Below, piece after piece: positions 51,259 to 59,617 of a DNA stretch of 64,000 nt. A program made the translations under genes and the position numbers. The number at the start of each line of letters is the position of its first letter. Positions within the stretch are counted from its first letter, which is position 1. The stretch is from assembly GCF_000152945.2 (NCBI RefSeq), contig NC_020830.1:124001-188000 (forward strand), in the 5' to 3' direction. This DNA is from Polaribacter sp. MED152 (lineage in GTDB: Bacteria > Bacteroidota > Bacteroidia > Flavobacteriales > Flavobacteriaceae). Under the pieces are notes generated by a model. That model did no database searches, was not told the DNA's origin, and saw only the letters and a program-made list of their open reading frames with translations.

Positions 51259-51927
51259 ATGAACGAAGAAAGAATTGAAGAAATAGGAGAAAACCACGTA
51301 GGTACTTCTGCAAAAACTCCATTAAGAGCAGATGCTTTTGATATTTCTGATGATGAAAAAATAAAGAGAATTGAAGAAAGTGTTAAAGATATTTTAAACA
51401 CTTTAGGTATGGATTTAACAGATGATAGTTTGCAAGGAACTCCAAAGAGAGTGGCTAAAGCCTTTGTAAATGAAATCTTTATGGGTTTAAATCCGAAACA
51501 TAAACCAAAGGCATCTACATTTGATAATAATTACAATTATGGTGAAATGTTAGTAGAAAAAAACATTGTGGTTTATTCTACTTGCGAGCACCATTTATTA
51601 CCTATCATTGGTAGAGCACATGTTGCTTATATATCAGATGGTAAAGTAATAGGTTTATCTAAAATGAATAGAATTGTTGAGTACTTTGCAAAAAGACCTC
51701 AAGTTCAAGAGCGTTTAACAATGCAAGTTGTACAAGCAATGCAAGAAGCACTTGGTACAGATGATGTAGCTTGTGTTATTGATGCAAAGCATTTATGTGT
51801 AAATTCAAGAGGAATTAAAGATATTGAAAGCTCTACAGTAACTGCAGAGTTTGGTGGTAAGTTTAAAAATAAAGAAACAAAAAGAGAGTTTTTAGATTAT
51901 TTAAAACTAGAAACAGAATTTGATTGA
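51259..51927 (+). CDS. folE: GTP cyclohydrolase I
   Basis: The 222-residue enzyme makes dihydroneopterin triphosphate for folate. It has QGTPKRVAKAF, STCEHHLLPIIGRAHVAYI (zinc Cys/His, residues 109-127), GLSKMNRIV, RPQVQERLT and HLCVNSRGI with the second zinc Cys. The first 35 residues are a polar extension. A terminator follows at 51947. Confidence 0.96.
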   Translation: MNEERIEEIGENHVGTSAKTPLRADAFDISDDEKIKRIEESVKDILNTLGMDLTDDSLQGTPKRVAKAFVNEIFMGLNPKHKPKASTFDNNYNYGEMLVEKNIVVYSTCEHHLLPIIGRAHVAYISDGKVIGLSKMNRIVEYFAKRPQVQERLTMQVVQAMQEALGTDDVACVIDAKHLCVNSRGIKDIESSTVTAEFGGKFKNKETKREFLDYLKLETEFD

Positions 51928-51946
51928 TTTTAGCCATAGACTTCAA

Positions 51947-51987
51947 TAAAAAAAGAGCTTGTGTATTTTATACAAGCTCTTTTTTTA
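51947..51987. terminator. Bidirectional terminator after folE
   Basis: AAAAAAGAGCTTGT (51949-51962) pairs with ACAAGCTCTTTTTT (51972-51985) and is A-rich on the left and T-rich on the right. It separates folE from the convergent coiled-coil protein gene. Confidence 0.9.
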
Positions 51988-52389
51988 TGAGGCAATTTTA
52001 TATTTTAATTGGAGTTTACCTTTTTCATTTTGAAAATCAAATTCAATTTTTCCAAGCTCAATTTGATGCTTAGCTTGAATCTCATTTATAAGTAATTGGT
52101 ATTTAAGTTGTGTTTTATTTACTTCTTCTGCATACTTACTTTTATTTATAGATAATTTTATTTCATTAGATCCATATTTAGTTTCTAGATTAATCAATTC
52201 TTGTTTCATTTCAAAACTTAATTTGTCAATCTTTACTGTTGTTGAATGATTTAAAGCTGTAGACTTTGTCTTTAACCTATATTCTAAAACATTGTATTCC
52301 TTTTTAAATTTTAACAAAGCCATTTTATTAGTTTGACTAAAAACAGATAGCGATAAAAAAAATAATATTGTTGTAGTTAATACTTTCAT
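51985..52389 (-). CDS. Unrecognised secreted coiled-coil protein
   Basis: I do not recognise this 134-residue protein. It has a signal peptide (residues 1-18, ending SVFSQ) and then an almost purely helical, Lys/Glu-rich sequence with heptad-like spacing (KLSFEMKQELINLETKYG, QLLINEIQAKHQIELGKIEF), so a periplasmic coiled coil is expected. It is divergent from the ECF sigma operon, 133 bases between starts, and might belong to the same stress response; that is a guess. Confidence 0.65.
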   Translation of the reverse strand: MKVLTTTILFFLSLSVFSQTNKMALLKFKKEYNVLEYRLKTKSTALNHSTTVKIDKLSFEMKQELINLETKYGSNEIKLSINKSKYAEEVNKTQLKYQLLINEIQAKHQIELGKIEFDFQNEKGKLQLKYKIAS

Positions 52390-52522
52390 TTAAATAGATT
52401 TTTTATAAAAATAAGAATTTGATTGACGATTTAAACTATTTTTAGAATTATTCTATATTTTTTGCGACACTTTTAAAATTTTCACGTTCTTATAGTGTAA
52501 ACAAAATCAACCAACTAATTTT

Positions 52523-53056
52523 TTGAATACCAAACAACTCATACAAGGATGTAAATCTAACAATTACCAAGCCCAAATGCAGGTTTATAATGCTTATAAA
52601 AATATGATGTTTGGAACAGCAGTAAGAATTTTAAAGAGTAGAGAAGAAGCCGAAGATATAGTTCAAGATTGTTTTATAAAAGCATTCGAAAAAATAACTC
52701 ATTTAAAAGAGGATGCAAATTTAGGTGCTTGGTTAAAAAGAATTGTAATTAATAAATCTATAGATGTTTCTAAATCAAAACACAAGTTCATAGTATCTGA
52801 CGAATACGATGCTTTAGAAAAAGAAGAAGAAGAAATTAATGATAATTTAGAGCAAACTCCATCTATAAAATTTGTTAAAGAATGTATGGCTAGTTTAAAA
52901 GATAAATACAGTGTTGTGCTTTCTCTTTATTTGATAGAAGAGTATACTCATAAGGAGATAGCAGAAATGCTAAATACCAAAGAAAGTACTATTAGAAATC
53001 AATTTAGAAGAGGAAAACAACAACTATTAAAATTGATTAAAAAACAAGATTTATGA
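52523..53056 (+). CDS. ECF-family RNA polymerase sigma factor
   Basis: The 177-residue protein starts with TTG at 52523. Region 2 shows AVRILKSREEAEDIVQDCFI and AFEKI; region 4 shows YLIEEYTHKEIAEMLNTKES followed by TIRNQFRRGKQQLLKLI. This is a classic sigma-70 ECF layout. It overlaps the next gene by four bases (ATGA), the usual coupling of sigma and anti-sigma genes. Confidence 0.93.
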   Translation: MNTKQLIQGCKSNNYQAQMQVYNAYKNMMFGTAVRILKSREEAEDIVQDCFIKAFEKITHLKEDANLGAWLKRIVINKSIDVSKSKHKFIVSDEYDALEKEEEEINDNLEQTPSIKFVKECMASLKDKYSVVLSLYLIEEYTHKEIAEMLNTKESTIRNQFRRGKQQLLKLIKKQDL

Positions 53057-53664
53057 AATTAGAAGATTTTATTAAAGACAATAAAAGCTCCTTTTCAAAT
53101 GAGCAAATATCTAAAAAAGCTGATGCTAATTTTGAGAAAATGTTAAAACAAAAATTACATCAACCTAAAAAAAGTAGAGTTGTGTATTTAAGATATATGT
53201 CTGTAGCTGCCTGTCTTGCAATCATTTTTTCTCTTGCGTTTTGGTTTACAAACAGAGACTCAATTTCTAAAGAAGAACAAGAATTATTGGCAAACTTAGA
53301 TGCAGATTCAGCAGGAAAACGTTTAGAAGGTGTTTATGCCTTTAATGATGAATATCAAAAAGAAGATACTAGAATAATAAACAGACTAATTCAAATTTTG
53401 CATCAAGATGAAAATGCAAATGTAAAAATTGCAACGATTGATGGTTTATTGCAATTTCCAAAAAATGAAAAAATAAGAAAGAATTTAATAACTGCTCTAG
53501 AGAATGAAGATAAACCTTTGGTGCAAATTAAATTAATAAAAGCATTAAGTATTTTAAGAGAAAATCGTGCACAAAAACCTCTTGAAAAAATCATTAATAG
53601 TAAACAAACATATCCTATAGTTAAAAATAATGCAACATTAGCTATGGCAAATATTAATAAATAA
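53053..53664 (+). CDS. HEAT-repeat single-pass membrane protein, probable anti-sigma factor
   Basis: A 203-residue protein with a cytoplasmic N-terminal segment (residues 1-50), one membrane helix (about 53-70, SVAACLAIIFSLAFWF) and an extracytoplasmic HEAT-like part (about 95-200; INRLIQILHQDENANVKIAT, then LITALENEDKPLVQIKLIKA). Gene overlap with the ECF sigma gene and the topology suggest an anti-sigma factor that senses through HEAT repeats. A recognised zinc or RsiW-type anti-sigma domain is not visible, so this is inference. Confidence 0.75.
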   Translation: MKLEDFIKDNKSSFSNEQISKKADANFEKMLKQKLHQPKKSRVVYLRYMSVAACLAIIFSLAFWFTNRDSISKEEQELLANLDADSAGKRLEGVYAFNDEYQKEDTRIINRLIQILHQDENANVKIATIDGLLQFPKNEKIRKNLITALENEDKPLVQIKLIKALSILRENRAQKPLEKIINSKQTYPIVKNNATLAMANINK

Positions 53665-53668
53665 TATC

Positions 53669-54607
53669 ATGAAAAATATAAAATTAATTTTTACAGTAAT
53701 ATTTCTAATTGTGTTTTGTGCGATAAATGCACAAGAGAAAAAAATAAAGTTTAATAAAGGAACTTTAAGAATTTGTTCCTCTAAACAGTTTCAGATAGAG
53801 GGTTATGATGGAGATGAAGTTATCATTAAAAGTCTACATGAAAAAAGAGAAGAGAACTCACCTTGGGTTGTAAGGGGATATGCTAAATCAAAAAATTTAG
53901 CCAAAGTAAGTTCAACAACAATAAAAAGTAAAGACTCCATATCAAATTCTAATTTTGTTTTTTTTAATGTAGATAATGATAGAAAAAAGGGACTTAAGAA
54001 GTTAGGTAAAAAGAATCAAAATGCTGATTTGGGTATTTATTTTACTATAGAGGAAAGAGATGGAGAACTGCTTTTCAAAGACCAAAATCAAGTTCGTTTT
54101 ATTATGGCAAGCAATGAAAGATATTTGGTGAAAATTCCAAACACAATAAAACTAAATTGGTCTACAAATAATTGTAGTGAAGAATCTAAGAATAGTCAAG
54201 TTCGATTTTTTAATTCAAAAGCCTCAAGTTTATCATATTTTAAAGGAGAGGTAGAAATAACATCAACCCTTAATAATATGAAATTGAAAGATGTTTCTGG
54301 TCCTGTTACTGTAAATACAATTGGAGGAAATGTTACTATCGAATTTGAAAAAGAATATCCTAAAGGTATCTTTTCTATATACAGTAATAACGGATTTATA
54401 GATGTTCAAATTCCTAATAAGTCTAGTTTACTTATAGATGCTATTGGTAAATCTGTTTATAGTGATGTAGATTTTAAGGTGTTAGAAGAAAAAGAAATGG
54501 ATGATTTTGGTCATATAAATACTAGGATGAAATTAAAATATAACACAGGTAAATATAAGATGAAATTAAATAGTGGTTATGGAACTGTTTACTTAAGAAA
54601 ACTTTAG
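53669..54607 (+). CDS. Secreted DUF4097-like beta-helix protein
   Basis: The 312-residue exported protein (signal peptide residues 1-21, ending INAQ) has a repetitive beta-rich body with motifs such as KDVSGPVTVNTIGGNVTIEF, FSIYSNNGFIDVQIP and MKLNSGYGTVYL, as in DUF4097/adhesin-like proteins. It follows the anti-sigma-like gene after four bases and is closed by a terminator, so it belongs to the sigma operon and may be its envelope effector. Confidence 0.8.
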   Translation: MKNIKLIFTVIFLIVFCAINAQEKKIKFNKGTLRICSSKQFQIEGYDGDEVIIKSLHEKREENSPWVVRGYAKSKNLAKVSSTTIKSKDSISNSNFVFFNVDNDRKKGLKKLGKKNQNADLGIYFTIEERDGELLFKDQNQVRFIMASNERYLVKIPNTIKLNWSTNNCSEESKNSQVRFFNSKASSLSYFKGEVEITSTLNNMKLKDVSGPVTVNTIGGNVTIEFEKEYPKGIFSIYSNNGFIDVQIPNKSSLLIDAIGKSVYSDVDFKVLEEKEMDDFGHINTRMKLKYNTGKYKMKLNSGYGTVYLRKL

Positions 54608-54625
54608 TTTAATTAAGTTATAACA

Positions 54626-54663
54626 AAAAAACCGTTTAGATATTTCTAAACGGTTTTTTGTTT
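54626..54663 (+). terminator. Terminator of the sigma operon (twin of 59559-59594)
   Basis: AAAAAACCGTTTAGA pairs perfectly with TCTAAACGGTTTTTT around a TATT loop. The same stem with one changed loop base recurs after the GH81 gene. Confidence 0.92.
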
Positions 54664-54788
54664 TTTATAAACGGATTAAGAATACGTTTAAAATTATGTT
54701 TTGTATGGTTTTTGTATGGCTCAATATTTTCATTTATATAAACTATTCAGTTAGCTTTACAAATAGCGTATTCACTAAATTTACTCTT

Positions 54789-57700
54789 ATGTTAAAATAC
54801 TTTCTTAGTGCACTAATTATTTTTCTTAGTTTTTCAATAAACTGTCAAACAACACAAGTTGGTAGTGGTAGTTATACAAATTCACATCCTGGAACAGATG
54901 AAGCAGGTAGAAATGGTTTTCCTTCAGGTACACCACAATTGTCTGGTAATGCTATAGGTAAACCAGTTCCAACAAATGACTGGTGGTCTAAGTTAGTTAA
55001 AGAAAATCATGCAGATAATTTATTCAATTATCCAATGACAATGAAAACTACAAATACAGGTTTAATTGTTACGTATATTCCTTGGGGAGTTATTGGAGAT
55101 TCTGCTCCCATAGAAGTTAGTCTTCAAGGTTTGTCTACAGATAAAACCACAGTTTATGATTATTCAGATTGGACAGTTACCATGAATTGGAAAGATACAG
55201 ACAATGAAATGAATGTAACTTCAGGAATTGGTATGCCATTTTTATATTACGAAAAAGATGCAGATGATGTTGTGGAAATAAAAGTGAATTCAGGTTCAGC
55301 AACTGTTAATAATGAAGTATTAATTATAGAAAACGCATCTGGAGACGAAGATTTTGTATTCTATGCACCAATTGGTAGTGTATGGAATCAATCAGGTGCA
55401 ACCTATACATCAACCTTAAATGGTAAAACGTATTGGTCAATGGCAATGTTGCCACAAAATACCAGTAATGTTAATGATGTAGTTGAAGATCTAAAAAAGT
55501 ATGCGTACGTTTTTCCAACAAATACAACTACAAATTGGAGTTATGATGAAGCAACATCTAAAGTGGCTACAACTTTTACAGTTACCACAGATGTTAAAGA
55601 AGGATCTAACTCCAATATGTTACTAGGCTTATTGCCTCATCAATGGTATAATACAAGTTCTAATTCTCCTGTACCAAGTTCTTATACTTATGCATCTGTA
55701 AGAGGTGAGTTAAAAATGCAAGAAGGAAATAGCTTTACAGTAGAAAATACATTTAAAGGAATTTTACCAACAATACCTTATTTAGCAAATTACAGCACAG
55801 GATTTAGTCCTGCTGAGCTTGAGAGTAAAATTTCTCAAATTGAAAATGATGGTTTAGCAACTTGGACGGATTCTTACAATGAAGGTCAAGTTATGAATCG
55901 TTTAATTCAAACAGCCAGAATTGCTGATCAAACAGGAAATACAGCTGCAAGAGATAAAATGATAGCCACTGTTAAAGAGCGTTTAGAAGATTGGTTAAGT
56001 TATGAGTCTGGAGAAAAAGCATTTTTGTTTTATTATAATGATACTTGGTCTGCTTTATTAGGTTATCCTTCAGGTCATGGACAAGATACAAACATCAATG
56101 ATCATCATTTTCACTGGGGATATTTTATTCATGCTGCTGCTTTTATGGAACAGTTTGAACCTGGTTGGGCTTCAAAATGGGGGCCAATGATAAACACTTT
56201 AATAAAGGATGCAGCTTCAGCAGATAGAAGTGATGCCTTATTTCCATTTTTGAGAAATTTTAGTCCCTATGCAGGCCACAGTTGGGCCAATGGCTTTGCA
56301 ACCTTTCCTCAAGGAAATGATCAAGAATCAACTTCAGAAAGTATGCAATTTGCTTCGTCTTTAATTCATTGGGGAACAATTACTGAGAACGATGCAATAA
56401 GAGATTTAGGAATATATATTTATACCACAGAACAAACAGCCGTAGAAGAATATTGGTTTGATGTTTATGAACGTAATTTTCAATCATCACAACAATACAG
56501 TTTGGTGTCTAGAGTTTGGGGTAATTCTTATGATAATGGCACTTTTTGGACAGCAGATATTGAAGCAGCTTATGGTATTGAGATGTATCCCATTCATGGA
56601 GGTTCTTTTTACCTTGGGCATAATCAACAATATGCACAGAAATTATGGGCGGAAATCGAAGCAAATACGGTTGTTTTAAATAATCAAGAACATCCAAATT
56701 TATGGTACGATACTTATTGGAAATATTTGTCTATGTCAAACCCACAAAAAGCAGTCGATTTATATAATGATTATCCAGAAAGAAACTTAAAATTTGGTAT
56801 TTCTGATGCTCAAACTTATCATTGGCTACATTCGGTTAATGCAATGGGTGTTGTAGATGCTACAATTACAGCAAATTATCCTATTGCAGCAGTTTTTAAG
56901 CAAAATGGAGAAACAACATACGTTGCGCATAATTATTCTGATAATGAAATTACGGTTTCTTTTTCAGACGGATTTCAATTAACGGTTCCTTCAAATCAAA
57001 TGAAAACAAATAGAGATTTAGATGTCTCTGGAGTTTTATCATCAGATTTTGCCCAAGCTTTTCCAAATGGTAGTGTAAATTTAACAGCCACTGTTTCTGG
57101 AAGTGGAATTACTAAGGTTGAGTTTTTTGATGGAACCACATCTATAGGTGAAGACACATCAGCTCCATACGAACTTAAAGCAGCTAATTTAGGATTGGGT
57201 ATTCATGGTTTTTACGCTAAAGTTTATGTAAACAATCAATTTAGTGTTACCAATATTGTTGAAGTACAAATAGGGGAACAAGTACCTTATTTAGGTACTC
57301 CTAATAGTATTCCTGGTGAAATTGAAGCAGGTTTTTATGATAAGTTTGAAGGTGGAATTGGGCAAGGCATTACTTATGTTGATACATCTGTGGGAAATAA
57401 TGGAGATTTCAGAACAGAAGAAAATATAGATGCCATTTCTGTAAATGGAGAAGGAGCAACAATAGGTTGGATTACTGCAGGAGAATGGATGGAGTATACA
57501 GTTGATGTACAAACTGCTGGAGTTTATGATCTAAGTTTTAGATATACATCTGGTAATGAAAGTGGAGGAGGTCCTTTTTATTTTGAAATTGATGGCACTA
57601 AAATTAGTCCAGATATGTCTGTGGGCTATACCTCAGATTGGGATGCTTGGCAAACTAAGAATGTTTCAGATATTCAGTTAACTAAAGGTGAAAATGTGTT

Positions 57701-59531
57701 GAGATTATTTATAGAAAATGGGGAGTTCAATTTAGGTAAAATGACATTTAGTTATAAAGAAGCACTGCCTTTTGTTCCTCCAGTTGCTAATGCAGGTACA
57801 AACGTTTCTGTGATACTACCTGATTCAACTGCAATGCTAGATGGTTCTGCAAGTAATGATCCTGAAGGACAAAATATAACTTATAATTGGGAGCAAATTT
57901 ATGGGCCTTCAACGATCATTTTTGATAACAATACAATTGCTTCACCAACTATTTCTAATTTGGTAGATGGTATTTATAAATGCAAATTATCTGTAGATGA
58001 TGGTACTTATCAAGATTCTGATGAGGTTTTGGTAATAGTTTCAAATAATGGAAATGTAAATCCGACTATTTCAATTACAGCACCAAATAACAATGCTGCC
58101 TTTAAAGAAGGAGAACAAATTACTATTTCAGCATCTGCTAGTGATTTAGATGGTACAATTGCTTTAGTAGAGTATTTTAGAGGTACTACAAAATTGGGTG
58201 AAGTTTCTAATTCACCTTATAGTTTTGTTTGGGAAAATGCAAGTATTGGTTCACATCAAATTAAAGCTGTAGCTACCGATAATTCTGGGGCAACAACTAC
58301 ATCAGAAGAAATTTCAATTACAGTATCAGAAGAACAAAAATGTGAAGAGGTTTCCTCTGAAGCAAGTCAAGGAAGTTTTTCACAAGGATATCGTGTGTCT
58401 TTTGAAACCATAGGAACTTCGGTTAAAATTCAATTTGAGTTGTTAGATACAGATAAAAATGGTGTCGTAGCTTATTTATGGAAACAAACTCCATTTACAG
58501 AATCTCAGATGAATCAAGAATCAGGAAATATATTTTCTAGTACAGTTGGTGGTTTATCAATAGGTGAAACTATTAGTTATGCATGTAAATTTGCTTATGC
58601 AGGTGGCTTATCTGCGACTAAATATTTTAACTATGTTGTTGGGAATAGTTGTTCAGGTAGTAATTCTGATACAACTCCCCCAGATAATTTTACGGCAAGT
58701 ATTGGCAATGTGAGTGCATCAACAGTAGAAATTTTTTTAAATTCTACAGATGATTCAGGAAAAGTAATTTATGACGTTACTTATGGCAATAATACTGAAT
58801 CTATAAATAGTGATTCTGGAGTTCAAAAATCAATAATGATAAGTGGTTTAACAGCAGATACTTTATATGATTTTAGTGTTTCTGCAAAAGATTTATCTGG
58901 AAATGAGGCTACTAATAATTCAATAAGTTTACAAGCAACCACGTTAGAAAATACAAATTCTGAATGTTCAGGAACAGAAAGTGAAGCAATACAAGGTGAG
59001 TTTTCTTTAGGTTATACTTATGAATTTATCACAAATGGCTCAGAAGTTACTTTTACTTTCGAATTGTTAGATACAGATAAAACAGGAGTTGTAGCTTATT
59101 TATGGAAGCAATCTCCATTTTCGGAAACTCAAATGAGTGCTGAATCTGGTAATCGATTTTCAACAACTGTAAGCGGATTTTCAGCAGGTGAATCTATTAG
59201 CTATGCTTGTAAATTTGCTTTTGCTGGTGGTTTAGCAGTTACTAAATATTTTACTTATACTGTTGGTGAAAGTTGTTCTTTAAGTACTGCAGAAAATGTT
59301 TTAAAATCGGCTTTAAAGATGTATCCTAATCCTGTGATTAATGAATTAAATATTGATTTACAAGATATTGCACTTTCAAAAATAGAAATCTACTCAGTAG
59401 TTGGTAAACGATTAAAGGTTTACAAAACAGAATTAAATAAAATAAATCTTGAAGACCTTTCTAGTGGGTTGTATCTAATAAAAGTATACGCTGATGGCCT
59501 CAGTTATACTTCAAAGTTTATCAAAAAATAG
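54789..59531 (+). CDS. Secreted multidomain GH81 endo-1,3-beta-glucanase with CBM6, two CBM56 and T9SS domain
   Basis: From ATG 54789 the enzyme has 1580 residues; the open frame upstream to 54696 is rejected because the signal peptide starts here (MLKYFLSALIIFLSFSINC). The GH81 domain spans about residues 55-740, with DHHFHWGY (Asp438) and QESTSES (Glu513/Glu517) as the conserved catalytic blocks. Then follow an Ig-like domain (about 755-830), CBM6 (about 836-990), a PKD-like domain (about 996-1085), another Ig-like domain (about 1090-1182), CBM56 (1185-1288), a fibronectin III domain (about 1296-1385), a second CBM56 (1393-1496) and a type A T9SS sorting domain (about 1510-1580, MYPNPVINELN). 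It should be exported by T9SS to degrade laminarin or other beta-1,3-glucans. No SusC/SusD genes are near. Confidence 0.93.
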   Translation: MLKYFLSALIIFLSFSINCQTTQVGSGSYTNSHPGTDEAGRNGFPSGTPQLSGNAIGKPVPTNDWWSKLVKENHADNLFNYPMTMKTTNTGLIVTYIPWGVIGDSAPIEVSLQGLSTDKTTVYDYSDWTVTMNWKDTDNEMNVTSGIGMPFLYYEKDADDVVEIKVNSGSATVNNEVLIIENASGDEDFVFYAPIGSVWNQSGATYTSTLNGKTYWSMAMLPQNTSNVNDVVEDLKKYAYVFPTNTTTNWSYDEATSKVATTFTVTTDVKEGSNSNMLLGLLPHQWYNTSSNSPVPSSYTYASVRGELKMQEGNSFTVENTFKGILPTIPYLANYSTGFSPAELESKISQIENDGLATWTDSYNEGQVMNRLIQTARIADQTGNTAARDKMIATVKERLEDWLSYESGEKAFLFYYNDTWSALLGYPSGHGQDTNINDHHFHWGYFIHAAAFMEQFEPGWASKWGPMINTLIKDAASADRSDALFPFLRNFSPYAGHSWANGFATFPQGNDQESTSESMQFASSLIHWGTITENDAIRDLGIYIYTTEQTAVEEYWFDVYERNFQSSQQYSLVSRVWGNSYDNGTFWTADIEAAYGIEMYPIHGGSFYLGHNQQYAQKLWAEIEANTVVLNNQEHPNLWYDTYWKYLSMSNPQKAVDLYNDYPERNLKFGISDAQTYHWLHSVNAMGVVDATITANYPIAAVFKQNGETTYVAHNYSDNEITVSFSDGFQLTVPSNQMKTNRDLDVSGVLSSDFAQAFPNGSVNLTATVSGSGITKVEFFDGTTSIGEDTSAPYELKAANLGLGIHGFYAKVYVNNQFSVTNIVEVQIGEQVPYLGTPNSIPGEIEAGFYDKFEGGIGQGITYVDTSVGNNGDFRTEENIDAISVNGEGATIGWITAGEWMEYTVDVQTAGVYDLSFRYTSGNESGGGPFYFEIDGTKISPDMSVGYTSDWDAWQTKNVSDIQLTKGENVLRLFIENGEFNLGKMTFSYKEALPFVPPVANAGTNVSVILPDSTAMLDGSASNDPEGQNITYNWEQIYGPSTIIFDNNTIASPTISNLVDGIYKCKLSVDDGTYQDSDEVLVIVSNNGNVNPTISITAPNNNAAFKEGEQITISASASDLDGTIALVEYFRGTTKLGEVSNSPYSFVWENASIGSHQIKAVATDNSGATTTSEEISITVSEEQKCEEVSSEASQGSFSQGYRVSFETIGTSVKIQFELLDTDKNGVVAYLWKQTPFTESQMNQESGNIFSSTVGGLSIGETISYACKFAYAGGLSATKYFNYVVGNSCSGSNSDTTPPDNFTASIGNVSASTVEIFLNSTDDSGKVIYDVTYGNNTESINSDSGVQKSIMISGLTADTLYDFSVSAKDLSGNEATNNSISLQATTLENTNSECSGTESEAIQGEFSLGYTYEFITNGSEVTFTFELLDTDKTGVVAYLWKQSPFSETQMSAESGNRFSTTVSGFSAGESISYACKFAFAGGLAVTKYFTYTVGESCSLSTAENVLKSALKMYPNPVINELNIDLQDIALSKIEIYSVVGKRLKVYKTELNKINLEDLSSGLYLIKVYADGLSYTSKFIKK
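58341..59276 (+). repeat. Two CBM56-type modules, internal duplication
   Basis: Two copies of exactly 104 codons (58341-58652 and 58965-59276) share FELLDTDK, GVVAYLWKQ, ISYACKFA, AGGL and TKYF and both begin and end with Cys. They are separated by a fibronectin III domain, so a CBM56-Fn3 unit was duplicated and has diverged. Confidence 0.85.
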
Positions 59532-59558
59532 AGAATACATCTAATTACAGCATCATAT

Positions 59559-59597
59559 AAAAAAACCGTTTAGAGATTTCTAAACGGTTTTTTTAAA
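59559..59597. terminator. Terminator after the GH81 gene (twin of 54626-54659)
   Basis: The 15-base stem AAAAAACCGTTTAGA/TCTAAACGGTTTTTT is the same as at 54626, with loop GATT in place of TATT. It also serves the convergent secA gene. Confidence 0.92.
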
Positions 59598-59617
59598 TGT
59601 ATAATAGTTTGGTTAAA

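Noticed and set aside
54696-54788. 31 extra codons in front of the GH81 signal peptide
   Set aside because: They would place a hydrophobic, non-homologous stretch before a perfect signal peptide at ATG 54789; the region is more likely the promoter and leader.
57291-57512. Antisense and out-of-frame open frames inside the GH81, secA, isocitrate lyase and BNR genes
   Set aside because: They have no start context, no recognisable domains and lie opposite or inside well-supported genes; AT-rich coding DNA gives such frames by chance.
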